Below, piece by piece: positions 25,860-33,925 of a stretch of DNA of 64,000 nucleotides. Position 1 is the stretch's first letter, and each line of letters starts with the position of its first letter. Origin of the DNA: JAEWWD01 sp964440115 (GTDB lineage: Bacteria; Bacillota; Clostridia; Christensenellales; CAG-138). The notes under the pieces were generated by a model. The model was given only the letters and a program-made list of their open reading frames with translations. It did not search any database and was not told the DNA's origin. The stretch covers positions 1 to 64,000 of the forward strand of contig CAYTPV010000005.1 of the NCBI GenBank assembly GCA_964440115.1, in the 5' to 3' direction. The position numbers were made by a program, and so were the translations under genes.

Positions 25860-27419
25860 TTATGGGAGATAGGACTGCCCGGGCTTGTACGAATCGTAAA
25901 ACATAGGGTATTGCATGGTGGAAGATATCCGATTGTCGCTTGCATATTGCGAAAGGTCGTCCATCATGGAATGGGCGTTAGAAAGCTTAATCGCGGTTCC
26001 CTCCGGGTCAGGGTGTGTAAACCTGTCATAAGCCGTTTCTGCTATGTTGCGAAAGAACTCTTCACCAAGTTCACTGCCAGCCAGCCCACCGGCAAAAGCA
26101 AGTACAGCCAAACCGCCAGTCGATACGCCAATAGCTGTACCAACTGCTAAAAGAACGGCTGTGCCCAGAATTTCACCGACTTTATTTCCAATTGAAGCAC
26201 TAACGGCACTTGCTGTTTTTACACCAAGCTTCTTATCCTCGTCATGCAGATCGTCATATATCGTCGATCCGAAATCAACTAGACAGATAATATCACCTGC
26301 AACACCCAGCACTTCACCTCCGGCTTTTGAAAAGCCTTGTCCGGGTTCTTTGCCTAGTTCCTCAAGAGCGGTTTGGGCCATATCAATTGCTTCACGTGCA
26401 TATACAGGTTGGCCTGAGCTTGTTGTTTTAACGTTTGGATTTGCAGGTAATATACCAGTGGGATACTGAGCAGTTTTCGCTTGACTACCATACTGGGGTA
26501 GCGGCATTGATCCTGAATCCAGTCCATGCTCCTGAGCGACTTTTGTGCCAGCTTCCATCGCGGCTTTTATTCTGGCGTTGTTTGCGGATTTCTCGTCCGC
26601 TTGCTGCTCAGCCAGCCGGAACGCGCCCATGCTGTTGGCGATCTGTTCTTGCCTAGCCCGCTGTGTCAGAATTTGCTGCGGTGTATCCTGATTGACAGGC
26701 ATGATACCGGTGAAATGGGGGAAAGTTGTAGCCTGACTGCCATGCTGCGACAGTGGCATTGATCCTAAATCCAGCCCATGTTCCTGAGCGGCTTTCTTGC
26801 CAATTTGCGTGGCGGCATTATATCTTGCGTTTCTTGCGGACTTTTCGTCCGCTTGCTGCTCAGCAAGCCTGAACGCGCCCATGCTGTTGGCGATTTGTTC
26901 TTCCTTAGCCTGCTGTGCCAGGATTTGCCGCGGCGCATTCTGATTTACAGGCATGATACCAACGGAATAGGGGCTTGTGCTAGCCTGTTCTGCGTTCGCG
27001 GTAGTCTGAATGGGAAAGCTTACGGAATTGACCCATTCCGGCGCAGTTATCCTATGGGAGCCATTGTTTGCGGTTTTTGTCCGCACGGCCATTCCGATTA
27101 CGGATTGATCATCTGCAGGCGGCACATTCTCCTTTGCAATCCTTTTGAGATAATCCCCATACGCCGCAAACGCATCGCCGCCGGAAAAAGCGGGGTCGGA
27201 TATGCCGAGTATCTTCTCATACTGGCCCTTGCTGCGGTCATTGTTGTGGCGGGAACGGGAGCTCGTTGCCGCGTTTGTCCGTTTATCGGCCTCTTTCACG
27301 GCAACCTGTTTGGGTGGGTTTTCTTTTTTTTGGCCACTGACATTTTTTATATAGTCTTTATATTGTTTGTCGCTGCTAAAATAAGCGTCGGATATGCCAT
27401 CCATATTGTATTTCGCCAT
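25860..27419 (-). CDS. Repeat-containing protein with C-terminal glycine-zipper hydrophobic segment (effector-like)
   Basis: Protein of 519 residues with no recognised family. Two related N-terminal units (YFSSDKQYKDYIKNV and FSGGDAFAAYGDYLKRI) are followed by two direct repeats of ~88 residues, each holding the identical run IANSMGAFRLAEQQADEKSA. A hydrophobic glycine/alanine-rich region follows (residues ~415-450, GTAVLLAVGTAIGVSTGG and LAFAGGLAGSELG), then a polar tail. Pore-forming and type VII-exported toxins often carry such glycine zippers. GGAGGAACCC precedes the ATG. It is separated from the holin-like gene by a terminator, and DUF4176 follows in the same direction. Confidence 0.7.
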   Translation of the reverse strand: MAKYNMDGISDAYFSSDKQYKDYIKNVSGQKKENPPKQVAVKEADKRTNAATSSRSRHNNDRSKGQYEKILGISDPAFSGGDAFAAYGDYLKRIAKENVPPADDQSVIGMAVRTKTANNGSHRITAPEWVNSVSFPIQTTANAEQASTSPYSVGIMPVNQNAPRQILAQQAKEEQIANSMGAFRLAEQQADEKSARNARYNAATQIGKKAAQEHGLDLGSMPLSQHGSQATTFPHFTGIMPVNQDTPQQILTQRARQEQIANSMGAFRLAEQQADEKSANNARIKAAMEAGTKVAQEHGLDSGSMPLPQYGSQAKTAQYPTGILPANPNVKTTSSGQPVYAREAIDMAQTALEELGKEPGQGFSKAGGEVLGVAGDIICLVDFGSTIYDDLHDEDKKLGVKTASAVSASIGNKVGEILGTAVLLAVGTAIGVSTGGLAVLAFAGGLAGSELGEEFFRNIAETAYDRFTHPDPEGTAIKLSNAHSMMDDLSQYASDNRISSTMQYPMFYDSYKPGQSYLP

Positions 27420-27442
27420 GGGTTCCTCCTTTGCGGCTTTAT

Positions 27443-27479
27443 AAAAGGCTGCCTCGGGGTATTCCCCGAGACAGCCTTT
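27443..27479 (-). terminator. Terminator between the holin-like gene and the effector-like gene
   Basis: AAAGGCTGTCTCGGGG, loop AATA, CCCCGAGGCAGCCTTTT on the minus strand. It would reduce transcription of the 519-residue protein from the lysis genes unless read through. Confidence 0.8.
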
Positions 27480-27503
27480 CGGGCATGTTCCTGTGAATGC
27501 AAA

Positions 27504-27782
27504 CTACTTTGAAGATTTCTGCGTGACCGCGTCGTACGCGCCGTTAGATGCAAGGCTGACCACTGCCGCGTTTACGGCGCACAGCGCGCCGCTCGACCAA
27601 TCCAGGCTGCCGCTAAACAGCGTCGCAGCGAGCAGCACAATGAGCGCGACGGCATAGCTGAACAGCCGCGTGGGGATTTTCGCAATAAACCCCGTACCTT
27701 TGAACAACTGTGTGATGATGTTGGTGGCAAGCGTTGCGCCCGCGTATGTGGCGAGCATGGACCAAGTAAAAAATTCCTGCAT
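27504..27782 (-). CDS. Holin-like small membrane protein
   Basis: Protein of 92 residues with hydrophobic segments in the first two thirds (WSMLATYAGATLATNIITQLF and LFSYAVALIVLLAATLF) and a short polar C-terminus. Size, position after amidase and XhlA-like genes, and topology fit a phage holin that opens the membrane for the amidase. GAAAGGAGACATCGC sets the ATG. The exact holin family is not certain. Confidence 0.65.
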   Translation of the reverse strand: MQEFFTWSMLATYAGATLATNIITQLFKGTGFIAKIPTRLFSYAVALIVLLAATLFSGSLDWSSGALCAVNAAVVSLASNGAYDAVTQKSSK

Positions 27783-27971
27783 GCGATGTCTCCTTTCTTT
27801 TTTCAAAACGATTGTCCAATGAAAAAGCACATTCCGCCATAACACGCCTTTTATGGGTATGGGGGCCGATCAGAGCCCCCCGTATACCTTTTGTACAGGA
27901 AAAGCGCGGCCAAAACCAAAACAGCGGCGCTCATGGATCAGGCAACAGCGGCAGACTCCGCCGTTGCGTTG
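27783..27971. other. Gap with a strong hairpin inside the lysis module
   Basis: GTATGGGGGC...GCCCCCCGTATAC (27856-27886) is a near-perfect hairpin between the XhlA-like and holin-like genes. A 27-codon hydrophobic frame lies at 27851-27934 (minus) but has no ribosome site. Confidence 0.45.
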
Positions 27972-28181
27972 TTACGAGAGCCTTCCGAGCAGCAGGCCAA
28001 TACCTGCCGCAACGAGCAGTGACAGTATCTGCCCAATCAGAGCTTCCCACCTCTTGCCGCTGCGCCCTTCGAGGGCACGCAGCCTCTCTTCGTGGTCGCA
28101 GATCTGCGCAAGCGCTGTATCCAGCTTGGTATCAATGCGTGCGAGCGTCTGCAGCACCTCCTGCAATTTGTGTTCATCCAT
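27972..28181 (-). CDS. XhlA-type haemolysin/lysis accessory protein
   Basis: Protein of 69 residues. An N-terminal amphipathic coiled coil (LQEVLQTLARIDTKLDTALA) is followed by one C-terminal membrane segment (IGQILSLLVAAGIGLLLG). This is the XhlA layout known from PBSX-like phages, where XhlA works with a holin and amidase in lysis. GAGGATGACGTAACT precedes the ATG, and the amidase stop lies 2 nt upstream, so the genes are coupled. Confidence 0.75.
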   Translation of the reverse strand: MDEHKLQEVLQTLARIDTKLDTALAQICDHEERLRALEGRSGKRWEALIGQILSLLVAAGIGLLLGRLS

Positions 28182-28183
28182 AG

Positions 28184-28933
28184 TTACGTCATCCTCCGTA
28201 AGAAATTGCCAATGCACCACCCGCGCAGCATGGGAGTTTGCTCATGCAGCAATATTTCCTCCCATTGCGCGCTGCGCGAAAGCGCAATACAGCGTTCGCC
28301 GCGGGATAATCTGCCTATCGCCGGAAAGGACGCGCCCGGCCCCGTGCGTACATATACGAAGGTATCGCCTTCATAACGGTACAATGCGGGCAGAGCAGGG
28401 TCAGGTTCATACACGGGTTTTTCTTCCAAAAGCAGCGCACGGAACGAATCCATATTGATGACGGGGCAGGCCGTCGGGTACGTGCCGCCTTCAGCAAGCG
28501 GTATTTCCCTGTGGCCGAGCACCGAGGCGGGGGTTAGGCCATAGCGCGCCATTACATCTTTGGTAAGGCGCACCGCCGCTTCAAGCTGCTCCTTTGTGGG
28601 CATGCCCGGATCGCGCATATCGCCAATGAGCGTGATGGATACTGAGCGATCCGCCGCGCCAATGCCGCTCGCGTTTTTCGTCAGGCTGTTTTTCACAGCG
28701 CCGTGCTTGTAGATAAGGCCTCTTCCGTCAAATACCGCACCCTGCGCGTTCACGCCGAAGGAGTATTCAATCCCAAGCCACCCGTTTACCTCGATACGAC
28801 GCTCGTGCAACGCCCTCCATTTTTCGGGTGTGGAATAATCCCCAACTGTATGGTGTATCTGAATATGATCGGTCAGCGTCCGTTCGCTGCGTCCGTGCGG
28901 CCAGGTAAGGCCTGCATCCAGTACATAGTCCAT
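28184..28933 (-). CDS. N-acetylmuramoyl-L-alanine amidase with SH3-like C-terminus (endolysin)
   Basis: Protein of 249 residues. The Amidase_2 domain (residues ~1-165) shows the zinc histidine in QIHHTVGDY (H27/H28) and the later histidine and cysteine in GHREIPLAEGGTYPTACP. The remaining ~75 residues resemble an SH3 cell-wall-binding domain (YVRTGPGASFPAIGRLSRGERC). It cuts the bond between muramic acid and the stem peptide. It is followed by XhlA- and holin-like genes, which is a phage lysis cassette. GGAGGCTTATCA precedes the ATG. Confidence 0.88.
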   Translation of the reverse strand: MDYVLDAGLTWPHGRSERTLTDHIQIHHTVGDYSTPEKWRALHERRIEVNGWLGIEYSFGVNAQGAVFDGRGLIYKHGAVKNSLTKNASGIGAADRSVSITLIGDMRDPGMPTKEQLEAAVRLTKDVMARYGLTPASVLGHREIPLAEGGTYPTACPVINMDSFRALLLEEKPVYEPDPALPALYRYEGDTFVYVRTGPGASFPAIGRLSRGERCIALSRSAQWEEILLHEQTPMLRGWCIGNFLRRMT

Positions 28934-29277
28934 TGATAAGCCTCCTTTGAGCTGTCACTCGCCTCGTTTCGCGTCGGAAACGGGCAGGGGGGAAAACCGG
29001 AGTTCGTATCGCAATACACAGACCCGCGCCGGTGTATTCTCATGCCCTAAAGAGTACCCCCCTACTGCCATGGTATGACGCGGAATGCATGTTGGATTCA
29101 CCCATACGAAAATATTGTGTACATGTCATTTTTTTGGTTTGCGCGGCCTGTCGATTCGAGTTTCACCATAAAGCGAAACGGCCACCAAAGACGGCGGTTC
29201 ATCGATTAGACCAAATTGAAGAAGCTCTTAGTTGCCGGGAGGATATACAGGGATATATACGGTTGTGATACGGCGTA
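28934..29277. other. Non-coding gap between the CBM-like gene and the amidase
   Basis: About 340 bases with no supported gene on either strand. It is more A/T-rich near 29.1 kb than its surroundings, and may hold a promoter for the lysis genes or a decayed gene. I see no clear terminator. Confidence 0.4.
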
Positions 29278-29679
29278 CTAAACCTGTGCTGACCAGCCGT
29301 ATACGCCCGGCTCCCATACGTTGGCGGCTACTGTGCTGATCCATCGCTTTGCGTTGTGGGATACGCGCGCGCCGATTGCGTAAGCATCCGAAGCGCCGGT
29401 CGGCTGTCTCCACTCCGGCCAGGCAATCGCGGGGTCGTCTATACGCGACCACAGCGAAGCCGCAGCGTCGGGAGTCCATACGGAAAGCGAAGTATGCGCC
29501 TGCAGGCATTTGTACAGCAATCCGTTGTAGCGGACGCGGTCGCCAACGGCATAAGCCACGGCCTCTTTCCAAGGCATAAAAATGGCAGGCACCGTATATG
29601 CCTGCCCATCGGTGAGCATCACGCCAGCGGCGCTGATTGCCGCTGCCTTTTTTGCGGCGGCCTGAGTCCATTTGCCCAT
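29278..29679 (-). CDS. Carbohydrate-binding (CBM5/12-like) phage protein
   Basis: Protein of 133 residues with two chitin-binding-type modules. The first is AYAVGDRVRYNGLLYKCLQAH...WTPDAAASLW and the second is YAIGARVSHNAKRWISTVAANVWEPG. The aromatic pattern Y/W fits CBM5/12 modules often found on phage tail fibres and endolysins. Position between fibre and amidase suggests it binds cell-wall sugar on the target cell. Binding partner is inferred. Its start lies 3 nt after the upstream gene's stop. Confidence 0.68.
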   Translation of the reverse strand: MGKWTQAAAKKAAAISAAGVMLTDGQAYTVPAIFMPWKEAVAYAVGDRVRYNGLLYKCLQAHTSLSVWTPDAAASLWSRIDDPAIAWPEWRQPTGASDAYAIGARVSHNAKRWISTVAANVWEPGVYGWSAQV

Positions 29680-29682
29680 ATG

Positions 29683-30018
29683 CTATGCCTCCTCCGGTTC
29701 TACGCCAAGCAGTGAAAGCGCCGACTGCATGTCCTGCGTTTCGGTTTCCGTCTGCGTTGGGGGCGTGTAATTGGGGTCCGGATAAAATGTGCCTGTTTCC
29801 CTGTCGTAAAGCCAGCCTGCAGGGGGAGTTGGCGCGATAAAGCGCGCATCGCCTTGCTGTGTTTCATCGAAGCCCCAGCCTTCAAAAACATGGTCAGGCG
29901 CTTCTGCAAAGGCGATGCTAGGATGGTACTGCCCCGGTTTAATTGATTGTAATGTGGGATGCACGCTCGTAGCGTCCCAATAACATAGTCCGTCCACTAT
30001 CTGAAACACTTTAGACAT
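29683..30018 (-). CDS. Short tail-fibre-associated protein
   Basis: Protein of 111 residues. AAGGAGATACGCTTT sets the ATG encoding MSKVFQIVDGLCYWDAT. The sequence ends in a WLYDRETGTFYPDPNY segment followed by a P/T/E-rich tail, a pattern common in small phage proteins downstream of tail fibres. It probably helps assemble or cap the fibre. I cannot name a family with confidence. Confidence 0.55.
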   Translation of the reverse strand: MSKVFQIVDGLCYWDATSVHPTLQSIKPGQYHPSIAFAEAPDHVFEGWGFDETQQGDARFIAPTPPAGWLYDRETGTFYPDPNYTPPTQTETETQDMQSALSLLGVEPEEA

Positions 30019-30031
30019 AAAGCGTATCTCC

Positions 30032-31066
30032 TTACTTAAAGTACGAAATGATGCATATCCCGGATTTGCCGACTGTGGCATTGCCCAAAGAGGCGCTCCC
30101 GTTATAACTGTTTCCGTTGCCCCCAGCGCCGTAGTTATTAGGCCCGTATCCACCGCCACCGCCACCACCGGTTCTAATGCTGCTGCCGGATGGAGTAAGA
30201 GAACTGGCGCCGTTTCCACCATAACCGCCGCCGCCGCCGCCACCCGAAGAACCACCGGAAGTAAGAACTGCCGCATTACCTCCGTTTCCGCCGGCACCAC
30301 CGCCGCCGCCACCGGAATTACTGCTGCCACCGCCGTTTCCACCGATACCACCATAACCGCCGCCACCGCCGCCACCCGCGCCAGTGCCAGCGACTTTTAG
30401 CCCGCCAGCTCCAGTGCCGGAAAAGTCGACAGGCAATCCTGTAGTGTTAACACCAGCCCCGCCGTTTGCGTTTGAACCACCAGCGCCCATTCCAGGGCCG
30501 CCCGCGCCACCGGCGCCCGATGAGAGGGAACCGCCGCCGCCGCCGCCACCGCCGCCCAGATATCCACCGCTTCCGCCCATTCCGGCAGCGTTACTGCTGT
30601 TTGCGCCGTTGCTGCCGCCGCCACCGCCGCCATAACTTCCGTTCCCACCGGCGCTACGGTTGCCGGCTCCGGACCCGCCGCCCGTTCCGCCCGACCCTCC
30701 TTGACCAAAGCTGCTGGCACCGGCGCTGCCACCATTGGCTGATAAAAACGCGCCAAACGATGTAACGCCGCCAGCGTTACTAACAGCACCGCCAGCACCA
30801 ATCGTTATAAGTACAGAGCTGACAGCAGATACATCGATCATGTTATCGTAGACACCATAGTATCGTGTGGATGGTGTGGCCATGTGCCCGCCGCCGCCTC
30901 CGCCGCCTGCATTAAATACACCAGCGTCGCATCCCCCGCCGCCGCCGCCGAATAGCCGCACAAACACTTCTGAAACATCTGCCGGCTTTGTCCAGGTTCC
31001 GTTGGCAGTAAATATTTCTGTTGCTAGCTTCTTTTTGCCCCCGCCAGACGCCCTTACTTGAATCAT
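30032..31066 (-). CDS. Glycine-rich tail adhesin
   Basis: Protein of 344 residues. After a short N-terminal domain (FTANGTWTKPADVSEVFVRLFG) it is almost wholly glycine-rich, with long G/S/A/N runs, and ends in a NATVGKSGICIISYFK cap. Glycine-rich domains of this sort form polyglycine sandwich tips on phage receptor-binding proteins. Its ATG overlaps the BppU-like stop (ATGA), so it is probably made with it. The repeat nature makes it prone to length variation. Confidence 0.78.
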   Translation of the reverse strand: MIQVRASGGGKKKLATEIFTANGTWTKPADVSEVFVRLFGGGGGGCDAGVFNAGGGGGGGHMATPSTRYYGVYDNMIDVSAVSSVLITIGAGGAVSNAGGVTSFGAFLSANGGSAGASSFGQGGSGGTGGGSGAGNRSAGGNGSYGGGGGGSNGANSSNAAGMGGSGGYLGGGGGGGGGSLSSGAGGAGGPGMGAGGSNANGGAGVNTTGLPVDFSGTGAGGLKVAGTGAGGGGGGGYGGIGGNGGGSSNSGGGGGGAGGNGGNAAVLTSGGSSGGGGGGGYGGNGASSLTPSGSSIRTGGGGGGGYGPNNYGAGGNGNSYNGSASLGNATVGKSGICIISYFK

Positions 31067-32301
31067 ACTCTCACCTCAATCTCCGCAGGAATGTCGATTG
31101 CCGGAACCGTTCCGAGCGCCTTGACGGTCAGGCTGCCAGCGGCCTGCGCGATCGTGCGAATTTGTGCGCCAAGAAACGCCGTGTACTCCGCATCGGTCGC
31201 GCTCGGGGCCGGGTAGATATCGCCGCCGCTTTGCGCGGGTATCCCGGCGTTGCTGATGGTCTGCTGCCCGCCCGACCAACCAGAAGCCGACAGGGTAACG
31301 GATAGGGCAACGGGTTTCTTTGCGGCATCGAGAGCGTTGCGGGCCGAAGCTGCGTCCTTTGTTTCGAGCTTCCCTCCATCCCCTGTGAACACAGGAAGAC
31401 TGGCGGCGGTACCGATCTTTCCGTCGTTTGTCATATTCCCGTGTGAGTGGGAAATGGGGGTAAACGCCGTAGGTTTTCCCGGCAGCGTATCCCACGTAGT
31501 GCCTGAGTTCACAATAGCTTCTGCCGCTTCGCCCATTGCCTTCGCATAGTCGCCCTTTGCCTGCGCATATTCCGTAGCTTCGATGGTTTGAGCAACCGCA
31601 ACATTGGCGGCATCGACGGCATTACCGCGATTTTCCGCAGCAGCGTATGCAGCATCAGCCGCTGCATTTGCAGTGTCAGCGGCTGTATTGGCGTTGCCTG
31701 CCGCGGTATCCGCATGTCTGGCGGCACCGTCAGCCAACTCGGCAGCAGCAGTCGTCAGACTGTTCAGTGAAGCAAGTGCATTGGTCACATCCTGTGTCAG
31801 ATCGCCCATGGTATCATCAACTGTTTGGGTGAGCAATTCTAGTTCCGACTGGGCAGTTTCTACTTTCTTGAGCGTGTTCACAAGCAGCGGCCATTCCTCC
31901 GTGGCCTGTAAAACATCGCCGTTGGCGATGCCTCGCCTGCACATGAAATTGAACTTTGCGGATGTGGCCAGCACGGCAAAATTTTCCCCGGAATAGACCT
32001 GCAGTTCGCATTCCACCAACCCCGGCGCTACGCTTGCAGCATAGAGCGATATGGTGAGCTTGTTGCTTTGCTCAGGGTCAAGAGCTACGCCGTTGCCGTC
32101 GGTATCCTGCTGGGCTGCGCCCTTGGAGCTTGAAAACACCGCCAGCACCCGGCATCCCGTCAGATCGATTGCCGCGCCGTCGTCCGTGAGTTCAATCTCC
32201 AGCACGTTGCCGGTATCGCCTTCCACCACCTCAAAATCGCGGTTGGTGGTGGGCCGCTTGATATCCAGCGCCACTGCAAACTGTTTTTGTACTGCCGCCA
32301 T
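31063..32301 (-). CDS. BppU-like baseplate/tail-fibre protein
   Basis: Protein of 412 residues. The N-terminal ~130 residues match BppU-type upper baseplate domains (VVEGDTGNVLEIELTDDGAAIDLTG). Residues ~180-270 are an alanine-rich coiled coil. Beyond is a fibre-type segment (PISHSHGNMTNDGKIGTAA) and a C-terminal domain. It would attach receptor-binding fibres to the tail. It starts the minus-strand module, downstream of an unrelated prolyl-tRNA deacylase gene. BppU is best known from siphophages, so its pairing with a podovirus-type head is odd. Confidence 0.75.
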   Translation of the reverse strand: MAAVQKQFAVALDIKRPTTNRDFEVVEGDTGNVLEIELTDDGAAIDLTGCRVLAVFSSSKGAAQQDTDGNGVALDPEQSNKLTISLYAASVAPGLVECELQVYSGENFAVLATSAKFNFMCRRGIANGDVLQATEEWPLLVNTLKKVETAQSELELLTQTVDDTMGDLTQDVTNALASLNSLTTAAAELADGAARHADTAAGNANTAADTANAAADAAYAAAENRGNAVDAANVAVAQTIEATEYAQAKGDYAKAMGEAAEAIVNSGTTWDTLPGKPTAFTPISHSHGNMTNDGKIGTAASLPVFTGDGGKLETKDAASARNALDAAKKPVALSVTLSASGWSGGQQTISNAGIPAQSGGDIYPAPSATDAEYTAFLGAQIRTIAQAAGSLTVKALGTVPAIDIPAEIEVRV

Positions 32302-32328
32302 ACGTTCCCCCCTCTTTTTTGCGCAATA

Positions 32329-32360
32329 TGAAAGCGCAGCCGGACTTGGCTGCGCTTTTG
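32329..32360. terminator. Hairpin between the deacylase gene and the fibre module
   Basis: AAAGCGCAGCC...GGCTGCGCTTTT forms an 11-bp stem downstream of ybaK (minus strand) and 28 nt before the fibre gene. It could end ybaK transcription; the U-run is better on the plus strand. Confidence 0.55.
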
Positions 32361-32417
32361 CTATCCTGATGGTATCATGCTAAAAAGTTGTTTTCCATGC
32401 GAGAAGAATTCTCAGAG

Positions 32418-32942
32418 CTATTCTTCTGCCGGATCTTCGGAGGCGTTCGCGATATCCACGTACGTTACGGGATTGCCGCGGAAAGAAAGGAAACGCATCA
32501 GATCGGCGGTTTTTAGTACGATGGAGGCGGTGTTGACATTGGGATGCACGATGACGGTTTCCCATTGCGCCACGTCGCGATCGAGCAGTACGTGCACGGC
32601 GTGTTCATGATCATGAATGAGCCCCATGGGGGTTACCGAACCGGGCGTAAGCCCCAGCCTGTCGTTGAGCTGTTCCGGCGTACCGAAGCTCAGCCGCGCC
32701 ACGCCCAATTGCTTGCTTACATCCTTGGTTTTAAAGGGTTTATCGCCCACTACCAGCAGCAGATAAAACTGCGTGCCCTGCCGGTTGCATAAAAACAGGT
32801 TTTTGCAGTGGGCGGCATTGCGCCCCGCGTCGCACAGATCGCAATCCTCCATGGTCATGGCGGGGTCATGCTCGAAGCGTTCGTAGGGGATGTTAAGTGC
32901 TTTGAGCGCTTCATATACGGCGAATTCTTTCGGGTCGGTCAC
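32418..32942 (-). CDS. YbaK/ProX-type prolyl-tRNA deacylase
   Basis: Cytosolic protein of 174 residues matching the YbaK/INS domain (KNLFLCNRQGTQFYLLLVVGDK, LGLTPGSVTPMGLIHD). Such proteins hydrolyse mischarged alanyl- or cysteinyl-tRNAPro. It uses a GTG start preceded by AAAGGAG. It is a normal housekeeping gene and marks where the host block begins beside the phage module. Confidence 0.85.
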   Translation of the reverse strand: MTDPKEFAVYEALKALNIPYERFEHDPAMTMEDCDLCDAGRNAAHCKNLFLCNRQGTQFYLLLVVGDKPFKTKDVSKQLGVARLSFGTPEQLNDRLGLTPGSVTPMGLIHDHEHAVHVLLDRDVAQWETVIVHPNVNTASIVLKTADLMRFLSFRGNPVTYVDIANASEDPAEE

Positions 32943-32985
32943 ACTAGGTTCTCCTTTGTGGGTTTATGCGGCGTTAAAAATGCTG

Positions 32986-33411
32986 TCACGCCTGTTCGAT
33001 GACGAAATCTTCGGAATGGAAAGTGCTATAGTACCTGCCGCTTTGCGCCCTAAAGCGCAATACGCAATAATCCGGGTCGGTTACGCCCAGCGGGTAATAC
33101 ATGGTATCGCCATCCCGCCAGATCATTTCCTTTGTTTCGCTGTCTTCGAGCACTTCCATGATTCCTTTGAGCATCACGCCCCTGAAAAAGCGCCTGTCGC
33201 AGAAATAAATACATGCCTTCGGGTTTTGCCGGTATTGGCTTACCCGCATGGAAGAGGTGTTGGTCGTAAAATAGAACTCCCGTATGCCCTCACGCTTGCG
33301 GGGCGGCAGCATTGCCTTCATGTTGGGGTAGCCGTCGACATCCACGGAGCCGATATAGGAAACGCCCGCTTTGTCTATGAGATTGCCTATGGTGTTTTCC
33401 GGATTGCGCAT
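32986..33411 (-). CDS. Pyridoxamine 5'-phosphate oxidase-family protein
   Basis: Protein of 141 residues with the split-barrel flavin-binding fold (SYIGSVDVDGYPNMKAM, FYFTTNTSSMRVSQYR, ACIYFCDRRFF). Members bind FMN, F420 or heme and perform varied redox reactions; the true substrate is unknown. GGAGGGGTTACCC precedes the ATG. It lies 22 nt downstream of rlmH on the same strand. Confidence 0.8.
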   Translation of the reverse strand: MRNPENTIGNLIDKAGVSYIGSVDVDGYPNMKAMLPPRKREGIREFYFTTNTSSMRVSQYRQNPKACIYFCDRRFFRGVMLKGIMEVLEDSETKEMIWRDGDTMYYPLGVTDPDYCVLRFRAQSGRYYSTFHSEDFVIEQA

Positions 33412-33432
33412 GGGTAACCCCTCCAGCCTGCA

Positions 33433-33912
33433 TTATTTATGATACGTTTCGTTATTGAGTATCTTGAACGCGCGGTATATCTGCTCGAGCAGCAGCACGC
33501 GCGCGAGCTGGTGCGGAAATGTCATATCCGAAAGCGAAAGCCGTATATTTGCGCGCAAGGTCACGGCAGGGGAAAGCCCCAGCGATCCGCCGATGACGAA
33601 TACGATGCGCGGCGCGCCCGTTGCAAAGCCATTTTCAATCTCTTTAGCGAAGCCTTCCGAGGTCAGCCGTTTGCCGTCCACGCACAGCGCGATTACGATA
33701 TCCCGCGGCTGCACAAACGCCAACAAGCGATCCCCCTCTTTGGCTATGGCCGTTGCACGCTGCGCTTCGGATAACCGCTCGGGTACGCTTTCGTCGTCCG
33801 TTTCAAGTATCTCTGTCTGGGCGTAACGCGAAAGCCGCTTGACGTATTCCGCCGCGGCTTCCTTCCAATATCGTTCTTTGAGCCTGCCCACGCAGGCGAT
33901 GGCTATGCGCAT
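33433..33912 (-). CDS. rlmH: 23S rRNA pseudouridine-1915 N3-methyltransferase
   Basis: SPOUT methyltransferase of 159 residues, the normal length. The SAM-binding knot is visible in IVFVIGGSLGLSP, and the C-terminus ends LLLEQIYRAFKILNNETYHK-like, which is strongly conserved. It methylates pseudouridine in helix 69 of 23S rRNA. It is a universal housekeeping gene and anchors this block as chromosomal. GGGAGGACGC precedes the ATG. Confidence 0.95.
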   Translation of the reverse strand: MRIAIACVGRLKERYWKEAAAEYVKRLSRYAQTEILETDDESVPERLSEAQRATAIAKEGDRLLAFVQPRDIVIALCVDGKRLTSEGFAKEIENGFATGAPRIVFVIGGSLGLSPAVTLRANIRLSLSDMTFPHQLARVLLLEQIYRAFKILNNETYHK

Positions 33913-33925
33913 GCGTCCTCCCGCA

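Noticed and set aside
27851..27934. Possible 27-residue hydrophobic peptide in the lysis module
   Set aside because: Tempting as an extra holin piece but lacks a ribosome site and overlaps a strong hairpin.
29032..29268. 78-codon plus-strand frame in the gap upstream of the amidase
   Set aside because: No ribosome site or family; composition suggests chance or decayed DNA.
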